DNA of 64,000 nucleotides from Scatophagus argus (taxonomy: Eukaryota; Chordata; Actinopteri; Scatophagidae): NCBI RefSeq assembly GCF_020382885.2, contig NC_058511.1, forward strand, positions 1,669,001 through 1,733,000, given 5' to 3'. A program made the translations under genes and the position numbers. The notes under the pieces are model-generated. The model was not told the origin of the DNA. It ran no database searches and saw nothing but the letters and a program-made list of their open reading frames with translations. Every line of letters begins with the position of its first letter. Position 1 is the stretch's first letter. This document shows positions 13,251 through 22,182 of the stretch, piece after piece.

Positions 13251-14339
13251 AAAAACATGAACATGAAATTGCCCTTTTGGCGACTCTTAACTTGGCTACT
13301 AATCATAAATGTTTAAAATATTAGTTTCAAATCGTCACTCAAAATCCATTCACATGTTTTCTGGTGCTTTCAACCCCATGTCACAGTGCTCCGTGGTCCC
13401 TTTCACTCTGTTGAAGGCCCAGCCAGGAGCAGAGCTTGCTTTAATTATTCTGAGTCTACGTTGTCTGTCCAGTTCTGAAGACATTTTAACAATCCTCACA
13501 TTCTGTGACAATCAGGGAGAAGCAGGAAATTCAGCCCCTTTAGCTGTAATAAAATAACTCACTTTGCAAAGCCTGAACGTGAAATTAAAATCTGACTCAA
13601 CAAACCAATGGATTTCGCTTTCAGATGTTTTCATTCACAGAGACATTTTTTGTGCTTGTAACCTACCATTTGAGGAAATGGATCTTCTTTTAACCTTCAT
13701 AGTGCAGTGGGTGAAACACTGGTCCATTTGTGTTTATTCTTCTATGTTTGAGGATTCTTGAAATAAATTAATACTAACAAATATAAAAATGGCACTGAGT
13801 ATTTTTTCCACATGTCATCCAATTTTTATTTTTCAGAAAAAAGGGGTGGTAGCCCTGTGATTCAGACCGGGGTTAGCATTAGCTGAACATGAGCAAACAC
13901 AGACCAAGGCTAAGCTAAGCTAGCTAGCAAACACGAGCAAACTCTTAGCCCTGTGTCATAAAAGAACACGACGAAGACAAGACGAAGAAATAAAGAACAG
14001 AAGAGCTGATCTTATGGACCTGTGAATCATAGGTGACTATTAAAGAGCAGGGGGCGTTCATGTCATAGCTCTGCTGACATTAACCAGTGAGACATCTCAG
14101 CAACTTTTCTAAAAAATCAAATGCTGATTATAGACCAGAGTGATATATCTTTCCAGCATAGACAATCATTGCTTGAACCCTGCAATGATATTTCAAAATC
14201 TGTGGCGCCATCTTCTGATGACAACCGCTCCATTACACGAAGTGCAATTCAAGTGGCTTCTCGACTTCTTAAAAATAATTAAGGCAGACAAAATACGACA
14301 GTAAAATATCCTTAAACTACCAAAATGTAGAATGGCCTA
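13251..14339. other. Intergenic DNA between prkd3 and the palindrome
   Basis: AT-rich with short open frames only, and an imperfect GCTAAGCTAAGCTAGCTAGC stretch near 13909-13928. No gene, RNA or clear mobile element recognised. Confidence 0.5.
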
Positions 14340-14620
14340 TTTCGGAACAACCGACTACTTTATTACTGGATTACTGGAGTGAATTACTGTTGCATTAATA
14401 TTTATGTTCTTTAATTAAGTTCTTAAATCTACTACATTACATCACAATTTGTCAATCAAATTTTGATTACTGAGCTAAATCTGAAAATTGACTAGTAACT
14501 AGTAAAATTATCAAGTAAGTGTAGTGAAGTAAAAAGTACAGTATTCCCTCTCAGATGTGGTGGGATAGAGGTTTAAAGCAGCAAAAAATGTAAATATTCC
14601 AATGACATAAAAGCACTATG
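14340..14620 (+). repeat. Teleost interspersed repeat (AAAAAGTACAGTATT family)
   Basis: Contains TACTTTATTACTGGATTACT and GTAGTGAAGTAAAAAGTACA followed by CCCTCTCAGATGTGGTGG, a pattern I associate with a common short fish repeat. Related fragments are near 10119 and 40735. Confidence 0.45.
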
Positions 14621-14830
14621 CAGCTACACAACAAATGTCTGGATTTTCTCAGAATATCATGACAAGGACCATAGATGTAGAACATCTATGACGAGGAGCA
14701 ACTCTTTGTACCGGGAAGCTTTGTGAATTTGGCCCCAGGACCTTGGGCAGCAGTGGCATAAATGGCTGAATAGATTCAGGACAGATGGAGCCAGCAGTAT
14801 GAGTTTACTGCTGCTGATACTGCCAGAAAT

Positions 14831-14979
14831 ACTGTGAGCACTTCATTTGTGTTTGTGTTGTCTTTGAAAGACAGACTGTACAGCACTGACAATCGAAGCT
14901 TCATTTTATGTTGTCTTTCAACAACAGATTGTACAGCACTGATAATCATCTGTTTTGTTTATTCATGACAACCGTTTAT
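14831..14979 (+). repeat. 149-bp direct repeat, outer copy (abuts left palindrome arm)
   Basis: Starts ACTGTGAGCACTTCATTTGT and ends GACAACCGTTTAT. It matches 15632-15780 at all but about one position. Internally it is built of two diverged units of about 50 bp, each containing TGTACAGCACTGA. Its end coincides with the outer end of the left palindrome arm. Confidence 0.9.
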
Positions 14980-15631
14980 TTACCCCCCACTGCACACCAC
15001 AGTGTAACAGAGGACACTGGCAACCACAGTAGAACATCCACAGCAGTTTGCTGTAGATGTTGAAAGACCGCAGTGTCCTTAGGAAGTACAACCTGCTTTG
15101 TGTCTTCCCATACAGGTGGCTGGTGTGTGTTGTCCAGTCCAGTTTATTATCCAGCCACAGCCCAAGGTATTTGTATGATTCCACTGCATCCACCTCAGCT
15201 CCCTCTAGCAGAACTGGTCGCGGTCTTGGTCTGGACCTCCCAAAGTCAATGCCCAGCTCCTTAGTCTTAGAGGTGTTGAGCTGTAGGTGGTTAGTGTAAC
15301 ACCAGGCAGAAAGGTCCCTCACCAGGTCCCTCCTCTCTGTCATCCCTGATGCATCCAACGATGGCTATATCGTCGGCGTCCTTCTGTATGTGACACAGCT
15401 CCGAGTTGTGACAGAAGTCCATGGTGTACAGGGTGTAGAGAAGAGGGGCCTCCCTGTCTCTGCTCCTGAAGGCAGCCTTCTTCTTGCTGAGGACAGCTTT
15501 GACTTCCCGTGTTACCCATGGCTTGTTATTAGGGTAACAGCGGACAGTCTTGACAGGGGAGACCACGCCTGCGCAGGACTTCAGGTAGTCCGTCAGACAG
15601 TGTGTCAGCCCCTCTGTGTCCTCATCATGCA
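14980..15631 (-). mobile_element. L2-type LINE fragment, left arm (internally deleted)
   Basis: Two overlapping minus-strand frames carry reverse-transcriptase signatures: NNKPWVTREVKAVLSKKKAA (linker upstream of the RT), then KDADDIAIVGCIRD (the degenerate YADD box), HLQLNTSKTKELGIDFGRSR and YKYLGLWLDNKLDWT. Most of the RT domain between the first two blocks is missing, and a frame change follows GCIRDD. It is therefore an inactive relic. The same relic, with the same deletion, lies in the right arm and runs further there. Confidence 0.85.
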
Positions 15632-15780
15632 ACTGTGAGCACTTCATTTGTGTTTGTGTTGACTTTGAAAGACAGACTGTACAGCACTGACAATCGAAGC
15701 TTCATTTTATGTTGTCTTTCAACAACAGATTGTACAGCACTGATAATCATCTGTTTTGTTTATTCATGACAACCGTTTAT
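15632..15780 (+). repeat. 149-bp direct repeat, inner copy (left arm)
   Basis: Second copy of the 149-bp unit at 14831-14979; the LINE relic lies exactly between the two. Its mirror copy in the right arm is 22034-22182, where only one copy exists. Confidence 0.9.
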
Positions 15781-15991
15781 AATGATCCCAGTCACGATAA
15801 AATAGAGTTATGGAGTTACCACCACAACTGTATCCTGACTGACATCTACATCTGTACAGCACAGCAGAAGAAAACAGATTTTGAAAGGGAATTGCCATTG
15901 ACAACTTTTAATTGTGTTTTTATTTTCTCTCATTTTTTGTTTAATTATTGTTTTATTTATTATTTATTAATTATTGTTTTATAGTTTAAAA

Positions 15992-15992
15992 C

Positions 15993-16031
<39 letters not shown>

Positions 16032-16070
16032 TATATATAGATAGATATATAGATAGATAGATAGATATTG
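15992..16070. repeat. (TA)n / (GATA)n microsatellite, left arm
   Basis: CA and TA repeats followed by several GATA units, in the 3' flank of the left palindrome gene. The mirror tract in the right arm (about 21763-21823) is shorter, so the arms differ in length here. Confidence 0.9.
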
Positions 16071-16114
16071 TATATGGTGTATATGGAGATATATATTCAA
16101 GTTTTTTTTTTCCT

Positions 16115-16280
16115 CCATATGGGAAATGGGAAAAACCGAAGCACTCGGAGAAAACCCCACAGAGCAGCACAGTGAGCACATGTGTACTTCTCACAGCCAG
16201 AAGGTGAAGGTCTGGAACTGAATCGTCACCTTGTCGCTGCGAGGCCACAGTGTTTAACACTGAGGCACCTGTACCGCTCT
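16115..16280 (+). repeat. Teleost interspersed repeat, left arm
   Basis: Contains ACCGAAGCACTCGGAGAAAA, then TCGCTGCGAGGCCACAGTGT and a TACCGC end, which resembles the abundant fish repeat with a CCGGAGCACCCGGAGAGAA-like core. Mirrored at 21552-21717. Confidence 0.6.
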
Positions 16281-16402
16281 GAAACCTGAAGTCCCGCGTC
16301 ACATCCAGGCTGAACAGTCTGTGCTACCAGCCCGACTGAGGCTGGCAGCACAGGGTGTTCAGCTGGACGTGAGGCGGGTCCTCGGTTCTCAGTAGACGTT
16401 TG

Positions 16403-16500
16403 TCACAGCAGACATTTTGACTTGTCATAGCAGGAGCCAGCATGGACAATACCAGCACCCTGCAAATGACTCATCTAAGCTGTCAAAATGTCTGCTGTGA
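16403..16500. mobile_element. 98-bp MITE-like element with 19-bp terminal inverted repeats, left arm
   Basis: Begins TCACAGCAGACATTTTGAC and ends with its exact complement GTCAAAATGTCTGCTGTGA. It has no coding capacity. It lies just past the stop codon of the left palindrome gene and is mirrored at 21332-21429. The family was not identified. Confidence 0.75.
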
Positions 16501-16568
16501 AAAGGTCTTTCCACTCACTCACCCCGAGACCACAAGTGATCACTCTTAGCGGGGGACGGTGTTTGTGA

Positions 16569-18752
16569 TCAGTGGTTTGTTAAGGCCTTAAACACACACC
16601 GGAAGAATCTTCTGATGCCGGTCTTCTTTGGTGGTGTCAGATGTCTCTTCAGAGCCTTACTTATGTGTGTGTAAATGAACTCTTCCTGTAACAGCAGGTT
16701 TAGTTGGACCAGCCTTACGCTTCCCATGTCCTCACGCAAGTCCTTGTACACCGCCTTGATAATCTTCTTAATGTGCTGTGGACTTGTCTTGACCGTAAAG
16801 TCAGAGCCTGCCATCTCTGTGAGAAGCGTCTTCTTCAGTGCCGTGATAATGGTTTTGATGACATCTAGAGACACATGAACCCACTGATCTTTGAGAATCT
16901 GGCTAACCAGACCCGTCACAATAAGATGGCACAGTTTTTCCTGCTCTTGTACTTGGTCAACTATGGTTCCACCCGTAGCTTCATCGCACTCAGCTGCCCC
17001 ATCGGTTGTAGTAGCTGGCGCTTCATCGCACTCAGCTGCCTCACCGGCTGTAGGAGCTGGTGCTTCATCACACTCAGCTGCCTCACCGGCTGTAGGAGCT
17101 GGCGCTTCATCGCACTCAGCTGCCTCACCGGCTGTAGGAGCTGGCGCTTCGTCGCACTCAGCTGCCTCACCGGCTGTAGGAGCTGGCGCTTCGTCGCACT
17201 CAGCTGCCTCACCGGCTGTAGGAGCTGGTGCTTCATCACACTCAGCTGCCTCACCGGCTGTAGGAGCTGGCGCTTCATCACACTCAGCTGTTTCATCTGC
17301 TGTAAAAACTTCTTTGAGCTCAGGGCTCAAATTGTCTCTTTCCTTCTGTGAACGACCCTCTGTGAGGGCTGGCAGATTGACCGCCTCTCTCTTGATCTTC
17401 CTCAGAGCCTTACTCATGGGGCCCCTCTTTCTCTCCAGTTCTTGTGCCTGCTGGTTGACCCAGTTCCACATCAGCTTCATGAAATAGTCCACTTCGCCGT
17501 TGATCAAGTCCATAATTTCCCGCCGTTGTTCTTTGGGCTGCAGGTTGTGGTACATTAAATTACTTATCCGTTTCTGGATAACTAAGCCTCTGCTGGAAAT
17601 ATCACTGGACACTTTTTTGTAGAGGCACTCCTGAGGTGTGTCCTTTCTGTTCTCCTCATTCTCCGGTGGGATCATGCCCTCCACCACCCACTCCACCCCG
17701 TCGAGTAGCCTCACCAGTGATGTCTTTTCAGATGAATAGCAGCGACATTTTATCCTCAGATTGGCCAGAAGTTTAATGGCTGACTCCTTGGCAAACCTGA
17801 GCATGAAAAGGGTCTTAATCTTATTTCCCACCTTTGTCCAGCAGGATGTTTTGACATTTGATTCAGACTCGCTCTCCATCAGGATGTCCAAAATCCCAGA
17901 CGCTGCCTCGTCTGTATCGTAGGCGGCGTTGGACTCAAACTGTTTAAGCTCCTCCATCGGAATGTCCTCAGTGTTGAGAGGGAGGACACTCTGCTCTTCG
18001 TCCAGGATGGTCTTGATTATGTCGATGGACGCAGAAACGAGGCTTCCCCGAGAGGAAGTTCTTTCAGCTTCTTCCTCTTCCACAGAAGTTACGGGGGTCT
18101 CAAACGACAGCCCACCAACCTGCTCCATCGGCGTTTCCTCGGGCGTCTTCACTTGTTGACCGTTGTTGCCCGTGCAGGTCATCTTAGCTGCAAAGTTCTT
18201 CATGACTTTCAGCAGGTGTTTGACCATCGTCTGAATTCTGCGGGTGGAAGCCTTGGAGGACGTCTTACTTCCGTCGCTGCTGCTGCTGGAAAGCTGGGAG
18301 TTCACTCGCTCCGCTACTTCTTCGGCTACCAGCTGTGTCACTTCCTCTGAGCTCTGGCAACAGATGTCCTCTGGGACACCCATCGCCTCACTCAGAGTCT
18401 GTGAAATAGCGTCACCCAGAGACTCGAGGACCTGCTCTTCAGTTACGGTGACGTCCCTCTGGGATCCGCCAGAGCTTTTGCGTGATTTGGGAGGACTTTG
18501 CATCAAGTCCTTCCCCTCTGACATGATCTGTTTCACAGCTTTAAGAATGCTTCTGGATACGTTATCAATTATATCCACGCACATGTCAGTGATGATGTTT
18601 TTAATCTTACTGTCAGCAGAGCCCGATTCCAGTTTGGCCCACTGCGCTGCCGTCAGCTTGCCCAGGAACACCTGGACAAGTGGGCAAAGAGTCTCCTTTG
18701 TGGTCGATGGAAGGGCCTGATCCATCTTCTTTTCTTCGTTAGTTGAAGTCAT
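16569..18752 (-). CDS. Intronless gene of unknown function, left palindrome copy (727 aa)
   Basis: I do not recognise the family. One uninterrupted minus-strand frame runs from ATG 18752-18750 (MTSTNEEKKMDQALPSTTKE) to the stop at 16569. The frame stays open upstream to 18911, but that extension crosses the TATA box at 18859-18864, so I take the internal ATG, which is also conserved in the right copy. No signal peptide or membrane segment is evident. It is mostly predicted helix by eye: residues about 20-75 (LTAAQWAKLE...IIDNVSRSILKAVKQIM), a Ser-rich patch near 190, a helical middle with KVGNKIKTLFMLRFAKESAI, a run of eight acidic 14-residue repeats (AECDEAPAPTAGEA type) from about residue 489, and a basic helical C-terminus ending RRFFRCVFKALTNH. 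The right copy differs at roughly 10 residues plus five repeat units and one Ser. Intactness of both copies suggests they are expressed, but function is unknown. Confidence 0.8.
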   Translation of the reverse strand: MTSTNEEKKMDQALPSTTKETLCPLVQVFLGKLTAAQWAKLESGSADSKIKNIITDMCVDIIDNVSRSILKAVKQIMSEGKDLMQSPPKSRKSSGGSQRDVTVTEEQVLESLGDAISQTLSEAMGVPEDICCQSSEEVTQLVAEEVAERVNSQLSSSSSDGSKTSSKASTRRIQTMVKHLLKVMKNFAAKMTCTGNNGQQVKTPEETPMEQVGGLSFETPVTSVEEEEAERTSSRGSLVSASIDIIKTILDEEQSVLPLNTEDIPMEELKQFESNAAYDTDEAASGILDILMESESESNVKTSCWTKVGNKIKTLFMLRFAKESAIKLLANLRIKCRCYSSEKTSLVRLLDGVEWVVEGMIPPENEENRKDTPQECLYKKVSSDISSRGLVIQKRISNLMYHNLQPKEQRREIMDLINGEVDYFMKLMWNWVNQQAQELERKRGPMSKALRKIKREAVNLPALTEGRSQKERDNLSPELKEVFTADETAECDEAPAPTAGEAAECDEAPAPTAGEAAECDEAPAPTAGEAAECDEAPAPTAGEAAECDEAPAPTAGEAAECDEAPAPTAGEAAECDEAPATTTDGAAECDEATGGTIVDQVQEQEKLCHLIVTGLVSQILKDQWVHVSLDVIKTIITALKKTLLTEMAGSDFTVKTSPQHIKKIIKAVYKDLREDMGSVRLVQLNLLLQEEFIYTHISKALKRHLTPPKKTGIRRFFRCVFKALTNH
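16976..17297 (-). repeat. 42-bp coding tandem repeat, eight units (left gene)
   Basis: Eight units of 42 bp encode AECDEAPAPTAGEA-like 14-mers; six are of the PAPTAG type, followed by PATTTDG and ATGGT variants. The right gene has three units only (one PAPTAG type). The unit length is a multiple of three, so copy-number change keeps the frame. Confidence 0.95.
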
Positions 18753-18837
18753 CCTGTTGATTTTTTGTAGTTGCGTATTCACTGTTTCTCGTTTCTCGTG
18801 CGATGGCGTGAACGTGTTCTGAAAACTCGGAACTGAA

Positions 18838-19199
18838 CCCAGCAGAATTTGCGTTCCATTTATAAGGAACAGAATGGCTTTGATCCTTTGATCCTTTGAT
18901 GACATCGTCACATCCCAATCACATTAATATAAGTATATATCACATATGGCACATAGCAACAGCTGGTAAACCCCGCCCCCAAGCATTGTCCAATAGCAGC
19001 TTAGCAACTGTTACTATGCTTGGCCAAATGAGAACTGTTTACCATCTTTTGTTGGGAGTTGTAATGCAGTGACATCATTCAGGGTAAAGTTTTTTGTTTT
19101 GTTTTGTGCCTTGAAGTCCCAGCGTCTATCGAAGATCAAAGGCGCTGGAACATTCCTTTGATGCATCCATTATAAATAAGAGCCAAATTCCAACATAAC
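18838..19199. promoter_or_regulatory. Bidirectional promoter in the palindrome spacer
   Basis: A 362-bp unique spacer separates the two arms and drives genes outward on both sides. TATA boxes lie at 18859-18864 (minus strand) and 19171-19177 (plus strand, TATAAAT), each about 23-30 bp from the start of arm homology, where transcription probably begins. On the left, CTTTGAT occurs three times at 8-bp spacing (18878, 18886, 18894). On the right, ATCAAAG (19135) and CTTTGAT (19156) face each other. These match TCF/LEF consensus sites. A GC box (18971-18980) and CCAAT motifs (18915, 18990) lie in the middle. Motif calls are by eye. Confidence 0.7.
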
Positions 19200-19292
19200 T
19201 TCAGTTCCGAGTTTTCAGAACACGTTCACAGCGCTCGCACGAGACACGAGAAACGAGAAACAGTGAATACGCAACTACAAAAAATCAACAGG

Positions 19293-21263
19293 ATGACTTC
19301 AACTAACGAAGAAAAGAAGATGGATCAGGCCCTTCCATCGACCACAAAGGAGACTCTTTGCCCACTTGTCCAGGTGTTCCTGGGCAAGCTGACGGCAGCG
19401 CAGTGGGCCAAACTGGAATCGGGCTCTGCTGACAGTAAGATTAAAAACATCATAACTGACATGTGCGTGGATATAATTGATAACGTATCCAGAAGCATTC
19501 TTAAAGCTGTGAAACAGATCATGTCAGAGGGGAACGACTTGATGCAAAGTCCTCCCAAATCACGCAAAAGCTCTGGCGGATCCCAGAGGGACGTCACCGT
19601 AACTGAAGAGCAGGTCCTCGAGTCTCTGGGTGACGCTATTTCACAGACTCTGAGTGAGGCGATGGGTGTCCCAGAGGACATCTGTTGCCAGAGCTCAGAG
19701 GAAGTGACACAGCTGGTAGCCAAAGAAGTAGCGGAGCGAGTGAACTCCCAGCTTTCCAGCAGCAGCGACGGAAGTAAGACGTCCTCCAAGGCTTCCACCC
19801 GCAGAATTCAGACGATAGTCAAACACCTGCTGAAAGTCATGAAGAACTTTGCAGCTAAGATGACCTGCACGGGCAACAACGGTCAACAAGTGAAGACGCC
19901 CGAGGAAACACCGATGGAGCAGGTTGGTGGGCTGTCGTTTGAGACCCCCGTAAATTCTCTGGAAGAGGAAGAAGCTGAAAGAATTTCCTCTCAGGGAAGC
20001 CTCGTCTCTGCGTCCATCGACATAATCAAGACCATCCTGGACGAAGAGCAGAGTGTCCTCCCTCTCAACACTGAGGACATTCCGATGGAGGAGCTTAAAC
20101 AGTTTGAGTCCAACGCCGCCCACGATACAGACGAGGCAGCGTCTGGGATTTTGGACATCCTGATGGAGAGCGAGTCTGAATCAAATGTCAAAACATCCTG
20201 CTGGACAAAGGTGGGAAATAAGATTAAGACCCTTTTCATGCTCAGGTTTGCCAAGGAGTCAGCCATTAAACTTCTGGCCAATCTGAGGATAAAATGTCGC
20301 TGCTATTCATCTGAAAAGACATCACTGGTGAGGCTACTTGACGGGGTGGAGTGGGTGGTGGAGGGCATGATCCCACCGGAGAATGAGGAGAACAGAAAGG
20401 ACACACCTCAGGAGTGCCTCTACAAAAAAGTGTCCAGTGATATTTCCAGCAGAGGCTTAGTTATCCAGAAACGGATAAGTAATTTAATGTACCACAACCT
20501 GCAGCCCAAAGGACAACGGCGGGAAATTATGGACTTGATCAACGGCGAAGTGGACTATTTCATGAAGCTGATGTGGAACTGGGTCAACCAGCAGGCACAA
20601 GAACTGGAGAGAAAGAGGGGCCCCATGAGTAAGGCTCTGAGGAAGATCAAGAGAGAGGCGGTCAATCTGCCAGCCCTCACAGAGGGTCGTTCACAGAAGG
20701 AAAGAGACAATTTGAGCCCTGAGCTCAAAGAAGTTTTTACAGCAGATGAAACAGCTGAGTGTGATGAAGCGCCAGCTCCTACAGCCGGTGAGGCAGCTGA
20801 GTGTGATGAAGCGCCAGCTACTACAACCGATGGGGCAGCTGAGTGCGATGAAGCTACGGGTGGAACCATAGTTGACCAAGTACAAGAGCAGGAAAAACTG
20901 TGCCATCTTATTGTGACGGGTCTGGTTAGCCAGATTCTCAAAGATCAGTGGGTTCATGTGTCTCTAGATGTCATCAAAACCATTATCACGGCACTGAAGA
21001 AGACGCTTCTCACAGAGATGGCAGGCTCTGACTTTACGGTCAAGACAAGTCCACAGCACATTAAGAAGATTATCAAGGCGGTGTACAAGGACTTGCGTGA
21101 GGACATGGGAAGCGTAAGGCTGGTCCAACTAAACCTGCTGTTACAGGAAGAGTTCATTTACACACACATAAGTAAGGCTCTGAAGAGACATCTGACACCA
21201 CCAAAGAAGACCGGCATCAGAAGATTCTTCCGGTGTGTGTTTAAGGCCTTAACAAACCACTGA
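19293..21263 (+). CDS. Intronless gene of unknown function, right palindrome copy (656 aa)
   Basis: Divergent twin of the gene at 16569-18752, read away from the shared spacer. The start is ATG 19293 (MTSTNEEKK), about 115 bp downstream of a TATA box; the stop is TGA 21261-21263. Compared with the left copy it has K to N in MSEGNDL, E to K in VAKEVAER, M to I in IQTIVKH, four changes in the NSLEEEEAERISSQGS patch, Y to H in AAHDTDE and E to G in QPKGQRR. It has one Ser fewer in the Ser run, and only three of the 14-residue acidic repeats (residues about 488-527) instead of eight. It has no introns, signal peptide or membrane span. A cluster of AATAAA motifs near 21848-21863 may end the transcript after the MITE and the teleost repeat. 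Function is unknown. Confidence 0.8.
   Translation: MTSTNEEKKMDQALPSTTKETLCPLVQVFLGKLTAAQWAKLESGSADSKIKNIITDMCVDIIDNVSRSILKAVKQIMSEGNDLMQSPPKSRKSSGGSQRDVTVTEEQVLESLGDAISQTLSEAMGVPEDICCQSSEEVTQLVAKEVAERVNSQLSSSSDGSKTSSKASTRRIQTIVKHLLKVMKNFAAKMTCTGNNGQQVKTPEETPMEQVGGLSFETPVNSLEEEEAERISSQGSLVSASIDIIKTILDEEQSVLPLNTEDIPMEELKQFESNAAHDTDEAASGILDILMESESESNVKTSCWTKVGNKIKTLFMLRFAKESAIKLLANLRIKCRCYSSEKTSLVRLLDGVEWVVEGMIPPENEENRKDTPQECLYKKVSSDISSRGLVIQKRISNLMYHNLQPKGQRREIMDLINGEVDYFMKLMWNWVNQQAQELERKRGPMSKALRKIKREAVNLPALTEGRSQKERDNLSPELKEVFTADETAECDEAPAPTAGEAAECDEAPATTTDGAAECDEATGGTIVDQVQEQEKLCHLIVTGLVSQILKDQWVHVSLDVIKTIITALKKTLLTEMAGSDFTVKTSPQHIKKIIKAVYKDLREDMGSVRLVQLNLLLQEEFIYTHISKALKRHLTPPKKTGIRRFFRCVFKALTNH
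20752..20864 (+). repeat. 42-bp coding tandem repeat, three units (right gene)
   Basis: Contracted counterpart of the eight-unit array in the left gene; the final PATTTDG and ATGGT variant units are shared by both copies. Confidence 0.95.
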
Positions 21264-21331
21264 TCACAAACACCGTCCCCCGCTAAGAGTGATCACTTGT
21301 GGTCTCGGGGTGAGTGAGTGGAAAGACCTTT

Positions 21332-21429
21332 TCACAGCAGACATTTTGACAGCTTAGATGAGTCATTTGCAGGGTGCTGGTATTGTCCATGCTGGCTCCT
21401 GCTATGACAAGTCAAAATGTCTGCTGTGA
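21332..21429. mobile_element. 98-bp MITE-like element with 19-bp terminal inverted repeats, right arm
   Basis: Mirror copy of 16403-16500, with perfect 19-bp terminal inverted repeats TCACAGCAGACATTTTGAC. It lies 69 bp after the right gene's stop codon, inside the probable 3' UTR. Confidence 0.75.
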
Positions 21430-21551
21430 CAAACGTCTACTGAGAACCGAGGACCCGCCTCACGTCCAGCTGAACACCCTGTGCTGCCAGCCTCAGTCGG
21501 GCTGGTAGCACAGACTGTTCAGCCTGGATGTGACGCGGGACTTCAGGTTTC

Positions 21552-21717
21552 AGAGCGGTACAGGTGCCTCAGTGTTAAACACTGTGGCCTCGCAGCGACA
21601 AGGTGACGATTCAGTTCCAGACCTTCACCTTCTGGCTGTGAGAAGTACACATGTGCTCACTGTGCTGCTCTGTGGGGTTTTCTCCGAGTGCTTCGGTTTT
21701 TCCCATTTCCCATATGG
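21552..21717 (-). repeat. Teleost interspersed repeat, right arm
   Basis: Mirror copy of 16115-16280. Confidence 0.6.
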
Positions 21718-21762
21718 AGGAAAAAAAAAACTTGAATATATATCTCCATATACACCATATAC

Positions 21763-21823
21763 AATATCTATCTATCTATATATCTATCTATATATACTGT
21801 ATATATATATATGTGTGTGTGGT
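21763..21823. repeat. AT/GATA-type microsatellite, right arm
   Basis: Shorter mirror of the tract at 15992-16070. Confidence 0.85.
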
Positions 21824-22033
21824 TTTAAACTATAAAACAATAATTAATAAATAATAAATAAAACAATAATTAAACCAAAAATGAGAGAAAATAAAAACAC
21901 AATTAAAAGTTGTCAATGGCAATTCCCTTTCAAAATCTGTTTTCTTCTGCTGTGCTGTACAAATGTAGATGTCAGTCAGGATACAGTTGTGGTGGTAACT
22001 CCATAACTCTATTTTATCGTGACTGGGATCATT

Positions 22034-22182
22034 ATAAACGGTTGTCATGAATAAACAAAACAGATGATTATCAGTGCTGTACAATCTGTTGTTGAAAGAC
22101 AACATAAAATGAAGCTTCGATTGTCAGTGCTGTACAGTCTGTCTTTCAAAGACAACACAAACACAAATGAAGTGCTCACAGT
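22034..22182 (-). repeat. 149-bp repeat, right-arm copy
   Basis: Complement of 15632-15780. No second copy is found outside the LINE on this side, unlike the left arm. Confidence 0.9.

Larger units (their letters stand above)
14980..18837 (-). repeat. Left arm of large inverted repeat (about 3.86 kb)
   Basis: Reverse-complement partner of 19200-22833. Homology starts at the complement of TTCAGTTCCGAG (inner end) and stops at a run of C (outer end). The arm contains, from inside out, an intronless gene, a 98-bp MITE-like palindrome, a teleost repeat, an AT/GATA microsatellite, a 149-bp repeat and a LINE fragment. The about 224-bp excess over the right arm is mostly five extra 42-bp coding repeats. 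Confidence 0.95.

Noticed and set aside
16976..17297. CRISPR-like regular repeats
   Set aside because: Repeats are contiguous 42-bp coding units with no spacers, in a vertebrate gene.
16875..17487. Plus-strand frames of up to 198 codons opposite the 42-bp repeats
   Set aside because: Antisense reading of an in-frame tandem coding repeat; open only because the repeat length is a multiple of three.
18753..18911. Longer N-terminus (780 aa) for the left palindrome gene
   Set aside because: The extension crosses the TATA box and the CTTTGAT array and has no equivalent in the right copy; the conserved ATG at 18752-18750 is used instead.
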